Source: Lepiota brunneoincarnata
Taxonomy: Eukaryota; Basidiomycota; Agaricomycetes; Agaricales; Agaricaceae
Reading direction: 5' to 3'
DNA length: 64,000 nt
Assembly (NCBI GenBank): GCA_023014365.1
Contig: JAEBUN010000004.1
Location: 930,001-994,000, forward strand
Shown one piece after another: positions 11,648 to 24,800 of the stretch (within the stretch, counting starts at the first letter, position 1; each line of letters begins with the position of its first letter). The notes under the pieces are model-generated. The model was not told the DNA's origin, did no database searches, and saw nothing but the letters and a program-made list of their open reading frames with translations. The position numbers were made by a program, and so were the translations under genes.

Positions 11648-13110
11648 CTATGAAGTTGCCTGTTTCCACGCGCTCTTGAGTTGCTGTCGCCAGAATACAA
11701 TTAGTTCAGGTGGTAAGTGGGTGGAGGAGCACCAACCTCAAAGAAGACAAACAAGAGGATGGTATTCGGTGTCAAACGAATGAAAGCTGGCGTCCAGCCC
11801 TTGAAAAGGAACATGGCGCCTTCCTCACGGAAGGAAAGAATGAGGACTTGGGAGGCAGATGTTTTACAAGACTAAATAGCACAGAATGAGCCAAAGTCAA
11901 GGACAAATGGACATAGCTTACTGCAGCCATCACTCGCGACCTGAGAACATCCGCAGGTGAACAAACAGCTAGGCACACTGTGAACGCGCGATTACTGCCA
12001 GAAGAACATGTTACAAACTAGTTGCGACAGTGCCGGCGAGGCCACTTGCAAGGAAGTGTGTTATGAGATTATCTTGGAGCTTGTAGTCAACAATAGGCGT
12101 TGTTCTATGAAGTAACTTGTTCTTGAAGAAGTCGTAACTGTTTAGTGTATGAGCGGCGCGCCGAATAAAAAAGCAGGAGAAGCATACGAGCAGACTTGTG
12201 AAGCCTATGGGTATCATTCTATAAGCGCCATTTACCACAACAAGGGTATACGAACTCACGTTCATCAGTACTGCTCTCATCTGCGCAGCACTCAGCCCCA
12301 GAATCTATTCATTCAAACCCTCACGTACTGTGTTGGTACCAAGCCCTCTGCCCAGACCACGAACACCCTCACTCTTGATAAGGTTGAATAGGCCCGAGAT
12401 CGCATTTGAGTAATTATACTGTTTGTCGGGCGGGCGGATCGAGTCGCTCGTCATTCGCACCAAAGTAATGTCTATTTCGTTCGTTAGTTAGCGTTATGAA
12501 CCGGGGTTGCTATGATGTACCCGCGGGATTGCCTGCGATTCCACCGAGTCCGCCGGCAAAGCTGGCTGCAAGAAGCAGCTGGAGGGTTGAGGGTCGACCG
12601 TCTTGGGAGAGGTACTCTTTGATCTTCTCGTAACTACCCAGTCGCACGAGGGAATAGGACATTTGTCGCATGAGAGATGCGGTCAGTCCTGCGTAGAGGC
12701 TGCGAAAGCCAGACTGAGAAATGGAGGAACGGATGACAGAAATCGTCGAAGGTCGTTTGGAGCCAGAGGTGGGCTCCAGAGTCTGCATTCGTCTGTGGCG
12801 AGTTTATTGAGCAGTCAAAAAACAGGGGTAGTAGAGGAACCAACACTTTAACAACGTCAAGTGGGTGGGTACACGAAGCAGCCACTGTTCAATGTTGTGT
12901 TGATTGGTAAGTGCTATTATCGAAATAACGAGGTCGGACGTACTTGAAGCAGCAACTCCTAGAGGAAACGCATAACGGTAAGCGTTATTCGGAGTACTTA
13001 TCTGAACAGGGCAGGCTAACCTCCGAGCCTAGAGATTAACGAGAAGTCAGGATGAGTTATCTGTACTTTTTGTTTTCGCAAACATACCAGAATGGATAGC
13101 TAGTGGGCAT
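11648..13110 (-). CDS. DIC1: Mitochondrial dicarboxylate carrier (SLC25 family)
   Basis: Three mitochondrial carrier repeats are visible. Repeat 1 is MPTSYPFWLGGVAASMAA then CTHPLDVVKVRMQT; repeat 2 is LLAASFAGGLGGIAGNPAD followed by ITLVRMTSD; repeat 3 is HFLASGLAGTVATT then CSPADVLRSRVMAA and GWTPAFIRLTPNTILLFVFF. The PxD-x-x-[KR]xR signatures and the NPADITLVRMTSD segment are typical of the DIC branch, which exchanges malate or succinate for phosphate across the inner membrane. The end is FFEQLKSAWKQATS with its stop at 11648-11650. The first codons are split over exons of 23, 8 and 15 nt (13088-13110, 13021-13028 and 12944-12958), all needed to restore YPFWLGGVAAS. Substrate assignment within SLC25 rests on these motifs only. 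Confidence 0.87.
13021..13028 (-). other. Predicted 8-nt microexon in the dicarboxylate carrier gene
   Basis: The octamer GCTCGGAG is preceded by CTCTAG and followed by GTTAGC. Including it joins TATCCATTCTG and GAGTTGCTGCTTCAA into YPFWLGGVAAS, the conserved start of the first carrier repeat. Leaving it out breaks the frame. Confidence 0.8.
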
Positions 13111-13557
13111 GTCAATAGGACTTGTCCTCTTTGTAGGGGGTCCCCGAGAAGAAATGCTCGCCCAAGTTGCGGCTTTTTAAGACCTTTCAGGATATATGAA
13201 CGCTGCGTGCCAGAAATGGTAGTCGCCTGAAAAAATCTCTACGTGATGTGATCTCGGTGTTTTCGGACTTCTCCTGCTTGGGTGGCCGAAAGCTTAACCT
13301 CAGGTCTTCGCGCTCAACGGATGCATCTTCCATGGATAGCGTGGAATTCGCGGCAAATGGGCAGCCTGTTAAGTATTTCACTGGTGTTTCAACGCGTGCG
13401 GGCTACCGGCCACTGAGCTGCGGCGCTTCTCAACCTTAGTGCTCCTACACCAATTATCGGACAACCCATGCCCTCGCAAAAGAATTCCAAAAATCATGTA
13501 TCATTACAAGTATCGTACCAAGATCGCAACAACGGCAGGTAAACAAAGAGAAACATT
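13111..13557. other. Intergenic region between SUB2 3' end and the dicarboxylate carrier start
   Basis: This region of about 450 bp holds the carrier promoter and the SUB2 3' UTR (both genes are on the minus strand). Overlapping open frames at 13187-13439 occur on both strands but match nothing I know. Confidence 0.4.
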
Positions 13558-15612
13558 TTACGAAGTCACTATACCAGCATGAGTTTCCTACCCCCCACCA
13601 TGAGTTTGAGTACGTACTGTAACTGGCTGGGTCGATGTGATCAGGAAGTTCTGGGACTGCAACTTCGAATCGAGACTGAATTGCAGCCATCACCTGCTGA
13701 TCACTATCTGATGCTACAAAAGTGATGGCAAGACCCTTCGTGCCGAAACGACCCGCACGGCTAAAGATATACATCAGGATCAATGTTTACATTTTTGTTT
13801 GAGCCCAACGTACCCAACACGGTGCAAATAACTATCAGCATCGGGAGGACAATCATAGTTGACCACGATGTTAACGCGCTCCACATCGATACCGCGCCCG
13901 AAAATATCAGTCGCAACAAGTATACGCTTCTCAAAAGCCTTGAAAGCAGTATAGCGATTAATTCTTGTTACCTATATGTCAGTCAGGGTCCGCTCTATGA
14001 TAGAGGTCACACACCGTTCTTCCTGCGCAAGGCCCGAGTGGATGGAAATACTGGGGAAATTACAGGACACGAGCAACTTGTCCAATTCAATGCAACGAGC
14101 AACAGACTTCACGAAGATCACGACCTAGACACTGTCTTAGGTTGGTTTACCCATAAGTCATTAAGATATCTTACTTGATTGAACTCGAGGGTATCGAGTA
14201 GTTCGTTGAGTTTCCTATTCTTTTGCACTTCCTCTAACTTCACATAGTGTTGCTGTAAGCCATGAAGAGTCAACTTGGTCTCGTCATCCACAAAGATCTC
14301 CAGAGGCTAGGACCATCAAGGTAAGGAAGGGGCAGTGAACTCAGGTGGAATTGTCCGGCTTACATTAGCCATGAACTTCTTGCAAGTCACGCGGATTTCC
14401 TTCGCTAAAGTTGCGCTAAACATCATCACTTGCTTGTGGTGAGGAGTCGCCCGGAATATCTCTTGAACGTCGCGGCGCATGTCTGGTGAGCGATGTCGCA
14501 ATTAGATGATCTGGTCGATACGCAGTTGCAAGCAAAGTAAAAAGGAGAAGAACCAAAGCAGCCAAAAGTTGCACCAAATGGAAGGGTTCTACAGCGGTGA
14601 ATGGGAAGGTAGTCTCGGCTGTTGCTCCGTATTCTCGCGTCCCCCTGTCAATCTTCCGCGTTTCCGAAAACGACACATTCGAACGCGATGGGACTTGCTG
14701 TCCTGCGCGATATGCACCCTCCAGGACAACCGAACCCATTATGCAGCTTCGATAAACGATGCCCTTAGGTGGCGATGGCAAGCCCGAGCGGCATCGGGTA
14801 CAACCCAATGGCCGGTGCGGTGGACGAACGAAACGGATGTGCCAAACTCCAAACTCGCAAGACTAACCAAGCTGTTCAAGCATTTTGTCGCACTCGTCAA
14901 GAACGAAATGCTTGACGTTTTTGGCATCCAAAACTTTATCGCGGGCAAGTGCGTTGAGTCGACCAGGTGTGGCTACGATGATGTGAGGGCATTTGCTCTT
15001 GTCACGAAGGATTTCGGCATCTTTGGCGACGGGGGTACCACCGTAGAAAGTGGTGACACGGACATCGGGCATATACTTGGCAAAGCGAGTGTACTCGTTT
15101 TTTATCTGGAAGGCGAGTTCACGGGTGTGGCAGAGGACAATAACTGAAACTTCGCCATTGACGGGCTCCAACTGCTGGAGGGTCGCGAGGACGAAGACTG
15201 CTGTTTTTCCGTGACCTGATTTTGCCTGACAAAGGACATCCATTCCCAGGACAGCCTGGGGAATGCATTCTTGTTGAACTGCAGGAGACTGCAGCTAAGT
15301 AGAGTTCTTTGGCGGTGATGAAAGGTGATTACCTTCTGATGGGTGTTCAAACCCAAGGTCGCTAATAGCACGTAGCAATTCTGGCTTCAGTAGGAAGTCT
15401 CTGCGAACACGTGTGAATTGCCGAAAAAAATTATATACTGCGGTATTCCCTTACTTAAAGCCCGTAGAATGGATGCCAGAAAATGTTTTCTTGTCCTTGT
15501 CACCTGCACTCACACCAGTTCCTACACCACCATTTGCAGGTGGTGCTCCACTGGTTACAATGTCGTGCTCGTCCTCGTAATCGATGAGGTCTTCGTTGTC
15601 GTGTGCACTCAT
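13558..15612 (-). CDS. SUB2: DEAD-box helicase SUB2 (UAP56), splicing and mRNA export
   Basis: The start at 15612 gives [17 protein letters not shown], the acidic N-terminus of SUB2/UAP56. The core shows [20 protein letters not shown] (Q motif), [18 protein letters not shown] (Walker A), [43 protein letters not shown] (the DECD variant diagnostic of this family), [14 protein letters not shown] and [17 protein letters not shown]. The C-terminus [11 protein letters not shown] is joined over a short intron (donor GTACGT, acceptor GGTATAG) to an 11-nt last coding exon at 13558-13568, restoring YMTS and the TAA. SUB2 loads on nascent transcripts in TREX and acts at the branch-site step of splicing. 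The P-loop reads SGHGKT where yeast and human have SGLGKT or SGMGKT. At least five introns are present. Confidence 0.95.
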
Positions 15613-15896
15613 TATCGGAGAGATGAAAAGAGGAGGCCACGGGCAGAGAGAAAGGTGAAAAGGAGAAAGAGAAGGTGGAGCAAAAGTCGCGTCGTGATTT
15701 GTCATACAAGCTGTAGCCAAACAAGAACAGCACACCGCACGGGCCACGCCCGTGAGCGGAACTTCCCGAAAGGGAAGCGAGCGCAGGTCTTTATGACGTC
15801 AATGTTTGCGACACCTGTTAGATAGATGTCCGTGTTTGCGAGCCCCGTGGGTGCCATACCTTCCACCCAACAGTTTCTGGCTTTTCTGAGGCCGGT
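15613..15896. promoter_or_regulatory. Divergent promoter region, SUB2 / hybrid histidine kinase
   Basis: 284 bp lie between the two start codons. The part next to SUB2 is pyrimidine-rich on the SUB2 strand (15613-15690), a common feature of fungal core promoters and 5' UTRs. No specific factor site is claimed. Confidence 0.45.
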
Positions 15897-18800
15897 ATGA
15901 TGCGTCGCAAACTCGGCCAACCCACCTTGCCCAACGTATATTTCAGGGATGGTGTATTGTCTATTCCTGGCTACACGTTTGAAAAAGTGTGTATCCCCCT
16001 CTTCCGTCTTCATTGTCAACCAACAGCCTTCGCATTAGGCTGCTCCATGGCATGACACCGGTGGCATGTCGGTCCTTGCAGAGGGAAATAGTCTGAAGGA
16101 TGGTTCAAATGTCCTTGCAAAGATTGCCCCTGCACAGTCAAACGGCTCGATGTGTTTGGAAAGGGAGGCTCATATGTATGACTGTTCACAAACATTGGTG
16201 GTTCAGCGCTCTCATACCACGATAGTCTTGGAAAATTATCTGGCACTCCTGATGGAAATAGCACTGCGTTGCAGATGCTTGACTATCTAAAGATTCCACA
16301 GGAGCATGGCGACTGTGTTGTGCTCCTTTTGGCTCACCCTAGCACTAATTTACTTGGACGGTACCTACCCGCGCACAAAGTGAACGATCTGCTACTCGTT
16401 GAGCCTGTGCGCATCCGAACAAAAACTCCGTTTGGAGACCAGGTGATGGCGGGTTTCGAGGAGACGGGAGAGATGGAGGGATATGATATAATGGACCTCG
16501 CTTCGTTTCTCGAGTGAGTGGCACAGCTGTACCTTTAGCGCGACCGCTGATGAGACCTCAAGATTTTCCATCCAGAGTACGCATTGCTTAGAGATCCTGC
16601 ACAAGTGAGTGTCACATCTAGCATCGGCGTCCTCAAGACTTAATACAAATTCTATCAGAAATGGCATCGTCCACAGAGAGGGTGAGGCAACACTTTTTGT
16701 CACCCAAAATGGCCACTAACATCGAGGGTACCGCAGTTCGCGGCAATGCGTTCCATCTTAATACCCACTCGGGATCTGTACGTTTCGCACACTTTGGAAA
16801 TCGTGCGATTTCATTGGAGAATTTTGGGTCTCCTTCATTACTCGTACTGCAAACAAATGAGGAAGGCGAGAAATTGAAGGTTAAAGAAGCACTTTGCTAT
16901 CTTGCTCCCGAGCAGACAGGGAGTATCGAGACTATGACTCAGGATCACAGGACGGATCTTTACTCCCTCGGGATTCTATTCTGGACCCTACTGGTCGGAC
17001 GCGGTCAAATGCCCTTTGAGGGAGGACCGCTTGAGTTGCTGCATGCCATTGTACAAAAGCGCCCTATGCCTGTCCACGAAGTCCGCCGGGACATCCCGCA
17101 GGTTCTTGCCAACATTGTTGACAAGGTACTTTGTCCTCCTTCCGTCCCCATGCCACCTCGTGATTCTAAATATGTCTGAGAAGTTGTTGGCCAAGAGCCC
17201 CGACGCACGGTACCAAAGTGCGCATGGCCTCAAAACCGATCTTTTGGAATGCCAAAGGAGATTATTAGCGACGATTCTGTCTCCCGCGGAGCAGCAGCAC
17301 GAGGTACGAGGATGGTATATCGTTGCCTTCTTTGTGAGGGCTTGTTCATCACTTTGTGATAGCTTATCCCCCTTTTCGACATTGCGTCGGAAGATCGCTT
17401 TATGGTGAATGAACCTTTACACTACTGTTTATGTTCGGGCAACAACTCAAACGTCTTTGTCCCAAGGAATTTACAATTCCTATTTCGTTGGTTGGTGGCT
17501 GTTGTGCAGTTCCAGTAGACAGGCTTCTTATGAAGGTTTTAGTTTGGGCGAGACAAGGAACTGGACATAATCCGGAATGTCAGTGAGTGTTGTCGCCGTT
17601 GCGCTGTTTACGGAGCGCCCTGCGTTAATACAGGAATCATGCCTCTAGCCCGGAATGCATCTACGAGTTTCTCCCGCCACTTTTCATCTACGCGAGCTCC
17701 GCTAGTCTCTTCTTCGAGTAGCTCACATGATGCCGGAACAAGTGCTTATGACGACAATAGTGATTCCCTATCCTCTCAGAGTGAGTCAACGAACAACACG
17801 ACTATTATCGATGATACTAGCCCTAGGACCGTCCCTATGCCGCTAAATCCACCAGCAGTGGTTAGTTCGATGTGTCCATCGATCAGTTCCTCGATCTCAG
17901 GAGGCGATCTGCGGCGGGCTGCTTTACGCAACCGACCGAAAATCTCCAAAACTCAAGTGATACTCGTGGTTGGTCCCCCAGGGTAAGTTGAATGCATCGC
18001 TATCGGAACCGAGTTTGATTCTGTTCAGTATCGGCAAAAGTTCTATGATCCTTGCCAACCAAGCCAAGTGGAGATGTGTGTGGTCTCTTGCTTGTTGATC
18101 AACCAGTTGTCTCACTTTCCTAGCCCACGGTTTATGGGGGCAGGCCAAGTTTCAAAGTGCAGACTCGGCACCATTTGCAGCACTGGTACGATAAACCTTT
18201 TCTCCTACACGTGGTTCTTCTGAAGGTCGCACTAGCTGGGCTGCTTGTCTTCTGTTCTTCGTCAGCTTATGGTATTTCATACGGATCTACAGCGTTTTGT
18301 CAACAACCTCAAGGAACGACTTGGGCCTCAAATTGCAAATGTACCCCTCTTGTACCAAGGAACCCCCGAGTTGCGAGACGTATTACTACATTCTGACATC
18401 TCCATCCACGCGCCGAAAGGATATCTGACCACTAGGGAATTGCGTGCAAGATTTCAGTCTCTTGTTGAACATGTTTTTGCCGTCATAGCAGAGACGCGGC
18501 TGTTTGCTCTCTTTCTCGATGATCTACACGAGGCTGATGCTTCGTAAGTATCTCCGCTATAGCCTTTCCATCCCCAGCGCTGACTGGGAGATAGAACTCT
18601 GGATCTTGTATCAACTCTCGTAAATTCAAGAAGTCGCATGGTAAGTACACATCATTCGTCATAAACCCGGGGTTCTGACATCCAACCCAGCTGATTTTCA
18701 TTACTCTTCGTTCCGATAAAATGTGCCTAAGTGGTCTGAACTGTTGGCGTTCTTGCTTCCTCATGCCCTTTTACAGCGACGTTGTTGAGCGTGTTCGCAA

Positions 18801-21800
18801 GATGTTCTCTAATAAAGCTCGCCCGACCTGGATTAACGTTGAACCTTTATCGTATTCGGCGATCTCCTCTCTAGTTTCCGAGACTTTGCATCGTACTAAA
18901 GATGAATGTTTACCTCTTTCGAGTTTTATCACTGCAGCTTCCTCCGGCAACGCTTTCTCGGTCCGAAACATTCTCACAACACTGCAACGCCAGCGCCATG
19001 TAAGAGCTCTCGGTTCAACAACCTTCATTATGCTTATGACCTTCTAGATCGTATTTGACTGGGAACGGAATTACTGGGTGTATGTACAAATTTCCCCAGC
19101 TGGTTTTGCCCAATATCTCATCCCACGGTATAGTTTCGATATGAAGGCCATTGAGGAAAGTATGGTCAACCAGAGGATTTCGGATCCCGCAGACTTGACT
19201 TTTCTTCGTCAACATATGAAGGGGCTACCAGAGGAAGCCCGGAAATATCTCACATGGGCAGTGTTCTTTGGCGAAACGTACCTACTCGATTCGCTTCCAC
19301 ACTTTGTACTGTCGGTTGACGTTACCCTCTAGGTTCAAGGTTACAGAAGTGGCCTTGATGATGGATTGGGAGGATCATAGTGGTAGCAGCAGTGAAGACG
19401 AAGTGGACCATAAGTGGAATCTTTACAAGGCCGTCAGCCACCTAAGGGATACGGGCTCCAATGTCACTCGCAGTTCCATGCGTGGCCTGCAGCTAGCTCT
19501 CTCGGAAGGATGGTTGATTCAGCGAGCCAGGGATATGTGTAGCTTCGCCCATGATAGATATCGCCAGGCCGCACAAGCAGAGGTGGAATCACTTCCAGCC
19601 GAATACATTGCTAAGATGTCTTTCCGTGTGGGTGGTTGCATTGTCACAACACCATCCTGACTGATGTGCTCCTAGATTATCCTCATGATGCTTCATGAGA
19701 CACCCATTAACGTCTACCGTGTTGCAGAGCACGCAAAGAGGTAAGACTCCGCCGTTTCGATGTCGGCGCATATCCTACCAGTATTACAATAGATGTTTGC
19801 CCCTCTTGCACGAACATGCTCAGCGGGATGAGCTACTTGACGTTTTGATCGATGCAGGGGAATCTGCTTGGGCTAGAGGTGCACACGAGGTATGTGTCGC
19901 GAGCCATAATTCGGTTTCTTTTCTAAACAGAAACCGTAGCTCGCTGTTCAATCCTTCACCAGCGCACGGACGCTTTTTTATAAAAACCCCTGGGCGGAAG
20001 AGCCCGTTCGAACATTCAATGTCCTTCATCGTCTCGCTTCGTGAGTCTCTCATTGATTTCTGGATATTGAATACTGAGTCTCGATAGGCTTTATCAGTGG
20101 AAAGGTTACCATAATCCACATTCTTATGAAACCACGTATCCTGAATTATTACTATTAGGCGACCTGGTCTTGTCTGACAAGATCGTATCCGAATGCTTGG
20201 AACACACTGAAAAACTAGAGGATAAGTGTGTTGTTCTTCAAATTCGATCGAGGAATCACTGGCTGCGTGGCCATTTTCGTGAAGCATTCGACGACACCCT
20301 TCTTGCACTCAAATTTCTTGGAGTGGAACTCAACCCTGCACCCACACGCAGAGAAACGGACGCGATATTTGAACAAGTCAAGAACGAGATTCTTGCAATT
20401 GGCTTCGGCGAGATACTTTCCATACCTAGATCAAGTGACCCCAAGATTGAGCTGGCCATCGTACTTCTGAATGATGCAGGTAAAAGTATCAAGTTACCAA
20501 ACTGTCGACAGGTTGTAAATTTGATCTTCTGACAGGGATTAATGCCTATTGGAGCCCTACTCCTCTCGCTTTGACTGACATGATTGGCTTGACAGTGAGT
20601 TTGGTCATGGCATGCGCCTGTGCGTTCTACCTAATTTACTGAACCCGGTGAACAGTGCATACAACTGGCATTGAGGTGAAGCTTCTCGGTCATACCCGTA
20701 TGTTGCAGCTCAGCAACTAACTTTGTCCGTTCAGGCATGGTATATCAGCTGGCACTGCTATCGGTTTCTTCTGGGCACTTGGGGGTGAGCGATTGACAAC
20801 CGACTACCCTTTCATCTCTTATCCTGGCTTCCAGCTGCAGCCGAACGGAGAGGATTATATCGTTTCGCCGCCGACCTAGGCAGGTTGGCACTGCGTATAG
20901 CGGACAGGCACGGGACAATGGCAGAGAAATGGTTCGTCGCTTTGGTGTCATTTGCTGGTATGCTAAATCTACGTGGACAGCCGTGCACAAGTGCTTTTCT
21001 GTGCACTCGTTTCTGGCTTCGACCAGGCCCACCTCAGGTCGAATATACCCAGATTGGAGGAGGCAGTTAAGTATGGTGACACCGCAGGCGATCGGTACGC
21101 TTCAATGATCCCCTTTAAATAATAACTGGCCTAACACAATGGCAGCCTCTATACAAGTTTTGCCAGCATTCACAACATCTGCACGCGCTTGTACGTTTGC
21201 GAGCACCGTGCGTCCTAACCTGGAGTCCAAAATAACGCCCCGCTGATGATCATTAGTTTCCGATCTTATCACTATTGCTGAAGAAGTAGGTCACAAATGC
21301 AGTGAGCAGTGCACATTGATTCACACACCCCTAATATAGGTCGTCATAGACGTGAACTTGTGGATACCTCAAGGAGAGTATAATGTCTTAGCCATTGGCA
21401 AGAATTCCTCATGGTTACCGCCCGAAAACCCATTTAACGGCAATCTTAGGCGTGCTTAATTGCATTCGCGCATATAGCGGCTACACAGAATCCACCAGCG
21501 CCGACACCCTTTTTGACACCGATGGCTTCGTCGAGAAGGATTTTGTCAACCAAATCCAGGAGACGTCGGGAAATGTTGCACTGGCAATGAACTGGTAGGT
21601 TAAGTTTTTTCGTGCTAGGAACGTTCTGAATCGAAGAAAAGGTACAACGCGTTCAAGGTTTGGATAGGATAGCTCTCCCACCGGAGTTAGCGACTTAATT
21701 TCGAAATCAGGTTGCTGGCTATTTCTGCACGGGTCATGTCGAGGAGGCAGCCGCGTTGGGCTTCTCTATCTACGAAACACGAGGGCTTCATCCCAAGTAT

Positions 21801-24800
21801 GCTCTTTATTTCAATCTCCCTATACGTTTTTGACCTTCGTAAAGCCATCGGCATACCCGTTATGCCCTTTTCTTCCATACCCTGGCGCTGATCGCCTGCA
21901 TTCGCAAAGGAGTCTCACCACAGCGCCGATCCCAATATCTAAAACAAGCCCAAGCCAATCAAACGTTCTTAAAGAAGTGTGTCCGCACAGTGTTCCAATA
22001 TGCCATTGGCGGCTGCTCACTAGCATCTTAGATGGCTCTCCCCCAGCACTGTCAACGCAAGCACTTGGGTAGCACTGGTAGTAAGTCTCCTTATTTTTCA
22101 GACCAGCAGTAAGGGGAATGAAGAATCCAGGATGCCGAAATGGCCTCACTGTTGGGTAATCCAAACGCCTTCCGTTTCTATGATCGTGCGATCAGGTAGG
22201 CATCTGTCCTCATTTCGACTGATGATTAATACCCCCTTAGGCTCGCGATGGAGAACGATTGGTTGCTCGAAGAGGGATGGGGTCTTTTCCTGGTACGTAA
22301 GGTACCCTGGGGTTGGACAGTGTTCGCTCACCCATATTGAAGCAAGGATCGCATTACTCAAGATGTGGGATAGAGGGACTGGGTCAGGAGCTACAACGAC
22401 GCGGCATTGCACGTCAGGCACAATGGGGCGCACAAGGCATCGTGTAGGTCACTACACTTCTAGAAGCGAGACTGGTGACAGAATGCAGTAGCAACTACAT
22501 GACGACCGTTGTTGGTACCAAACCTCAGCGGTCACTGAAAAAATCTCTGTTTACGGCGGATGTCAGCGTGCAGACGCAGACAATCAGAATTGAGGCAGCC
22601 GAATCCTTGCACGAGGCGAACAAAGTTGATCTGCACGACGACCAAGAATCAAGTCTTAGCGCATCCGATCTTGCGTCCATATTAAAGTGGAGTAAAGATA
22701 TTTCTAGTGACATTAATCTATCCTCAGGTATGTTGAAGCCGAACACTGAGCATAACGCAGGCCTGACCTAGGACGTTTTAGCATTGCAACGACTTACAGA
22801 AATTGCGACGGGTAATTCCTTATCTTGGACCCTTGAAGTTTGCTCCTGACTTGGTGAACTAGAAACTTCTGGGTCTCAGAATACTTGTGGCAAGTAACAG
22901 ATATTAGCCTGCCGGGGCATCTATCCTTATAACATAGATCAGTCGTGATTGCACGAGAAGCGGGTGATTATACTGTGGCTACCAGCATGATTCCGCCGGA
23001 TGTGTGTCAGGTTCACGAGTGGGTGGTGATTCTACTCTCCGAGGGAATTTCTCACTCGTCGTTTAGGCACCCGCGATCGATACGTGCCATTAGTGACCCA
23101 CTCCAAAAAGCCATTATACAGCATGGTCAGTCGTCTTATTTTACTTATTCGGAGCAGTGCTAACCTGAGGCATAGCCCTCAATACAAAGGAGAAGATTCA
23201 CTATGATGATGCATCAAACGATTCCCGCTTTTCTTCTGAAGCGGGGCAAACAGCGCATAAATCTGTTCTCTGTCTTCCCATTTTTAGCAACAGAGGACAG
23301 ACCTTCGGTGCCATTTACTTTGCCTCGAAATATCCGTTCTCCAAGAACACTGTGACAATCCTCACGCTTCTGTGTCAACAAGCGAGCATTAGTATTGCAA
23401 ACGCCCTGCTGTTCCGGTCGGTGCAAGCTGGAACGCGAGAGAATTTGAAGATGATTGCCGCCCAACGTGAGGCTTTGGAGAACGCTCGACGTAGTAGAGA
23501 AGACGCATTGAAAGCTACCAAAGTATGTCAACATGGAAACCTTCTAGACAGATTTACCATTCATCCACACACTTCCGTAGATCAAGAGCAATTTCCTAGC
23601 TTCTATGAGCCACGAACTACGAACTCCATTCAGGTATGAGCATACTTTACAGGTCTTGCTCGAGCCATTCCTACCTCCGTGTATAGCTCGTTTTATGGAC
23701 TACTCGACTTGTTGTCTGGGACAGAACTAAATTCGGGGCAAAGCGAGATAGTCCAGACCGCTAAACAGTCCTGCGAGCTGCTTCTCAAGGTCTGGATTGA
23801 ATTCTGTTATTATTTATTGACTCATGCTCATGAAACCAGATCATAGATTCTATCTTGGATTACAGTAAGCTGGAGGCATCAGGCAGGTCGATTCAATATA
23901 CGAAAGAGCATATCTGATGGGCTGAATCCCAGCGGTTAAACTGGAGCCAAGTGGTTTCCTTGTCGAGGTATGTTCCTACTTATTCATGATGATGTGCACC
24001 CCTGTTAACTTGCTATTTGGCAGAACATCATTGCCGTATGCCATTCCACAGTCGTTTGTATAAAAGGACACAAATACTGACAGGGGCTCAGGATTGCATG
24101 GAACTCCTACTACCGATGGCCGCTAAAAAACTCGATTTGTCCTTTAACATCGAGCCCGATGTTCCGGAATGTATGTTTACGGTTATCTTAACGTGACTAC
24201 ACAGCTCTCATGGAGAACAGGGGTCTACGCTGATTATGCTCGCATCCGTCAAGGTAATTTCGCAAGACTCTCTGGCTAATGCTACAACTCATGATCACTC
24301 AGTACTGATGAATCTCATTGGAAATGCTGTTAAGTTCACCGCCAATGGCTATGTCCGTGTCAACTGTTCTGTGGACAAGGCTGCCGATCCCACCCAAGAC
24401 GTGATCCTTCTCAAGTTTGATATCAAGTCAATACTCGCTGCGACCCTTTACAATTGTGTACACTGACATGACGATCCCAGTGATTCCGGAATCGGTTTAT
24501 CGGCCAGTGACGTAGAGCTGTTGTTTGTCCCTTTCCAGCAAGCAGACGTAAGTCCGTTGTCACAAGCTGCAACAACGAGCTTATACGAGAATAGAACTCT
24601 TCAACGCGACGATTTGGAGGCACAGGACTGGGGCTCTCGATATCAAGACAACTGGTTAAGCTCATGGGTGGTGCCATTGGTGTTTACTCTGAATTAAATG
24701 TTGGATCCCAATTCTGGTTCAATATCCCTGTCAAATTATACTCTTCACAAAAAACCCAGAAGGTGTGTGGACCGGTATACGTTATGACTCGCCTCAGTTA

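Noticed and set aside
16171..16226. Apparent one-base frameshift in the histidine kinase after EREAHMYD
   Set aside because: A 50-nt GT-AG intron (16176-16225) joins EREAHI to [16 protein letters not shown] in frame, so no frameshift is needed.
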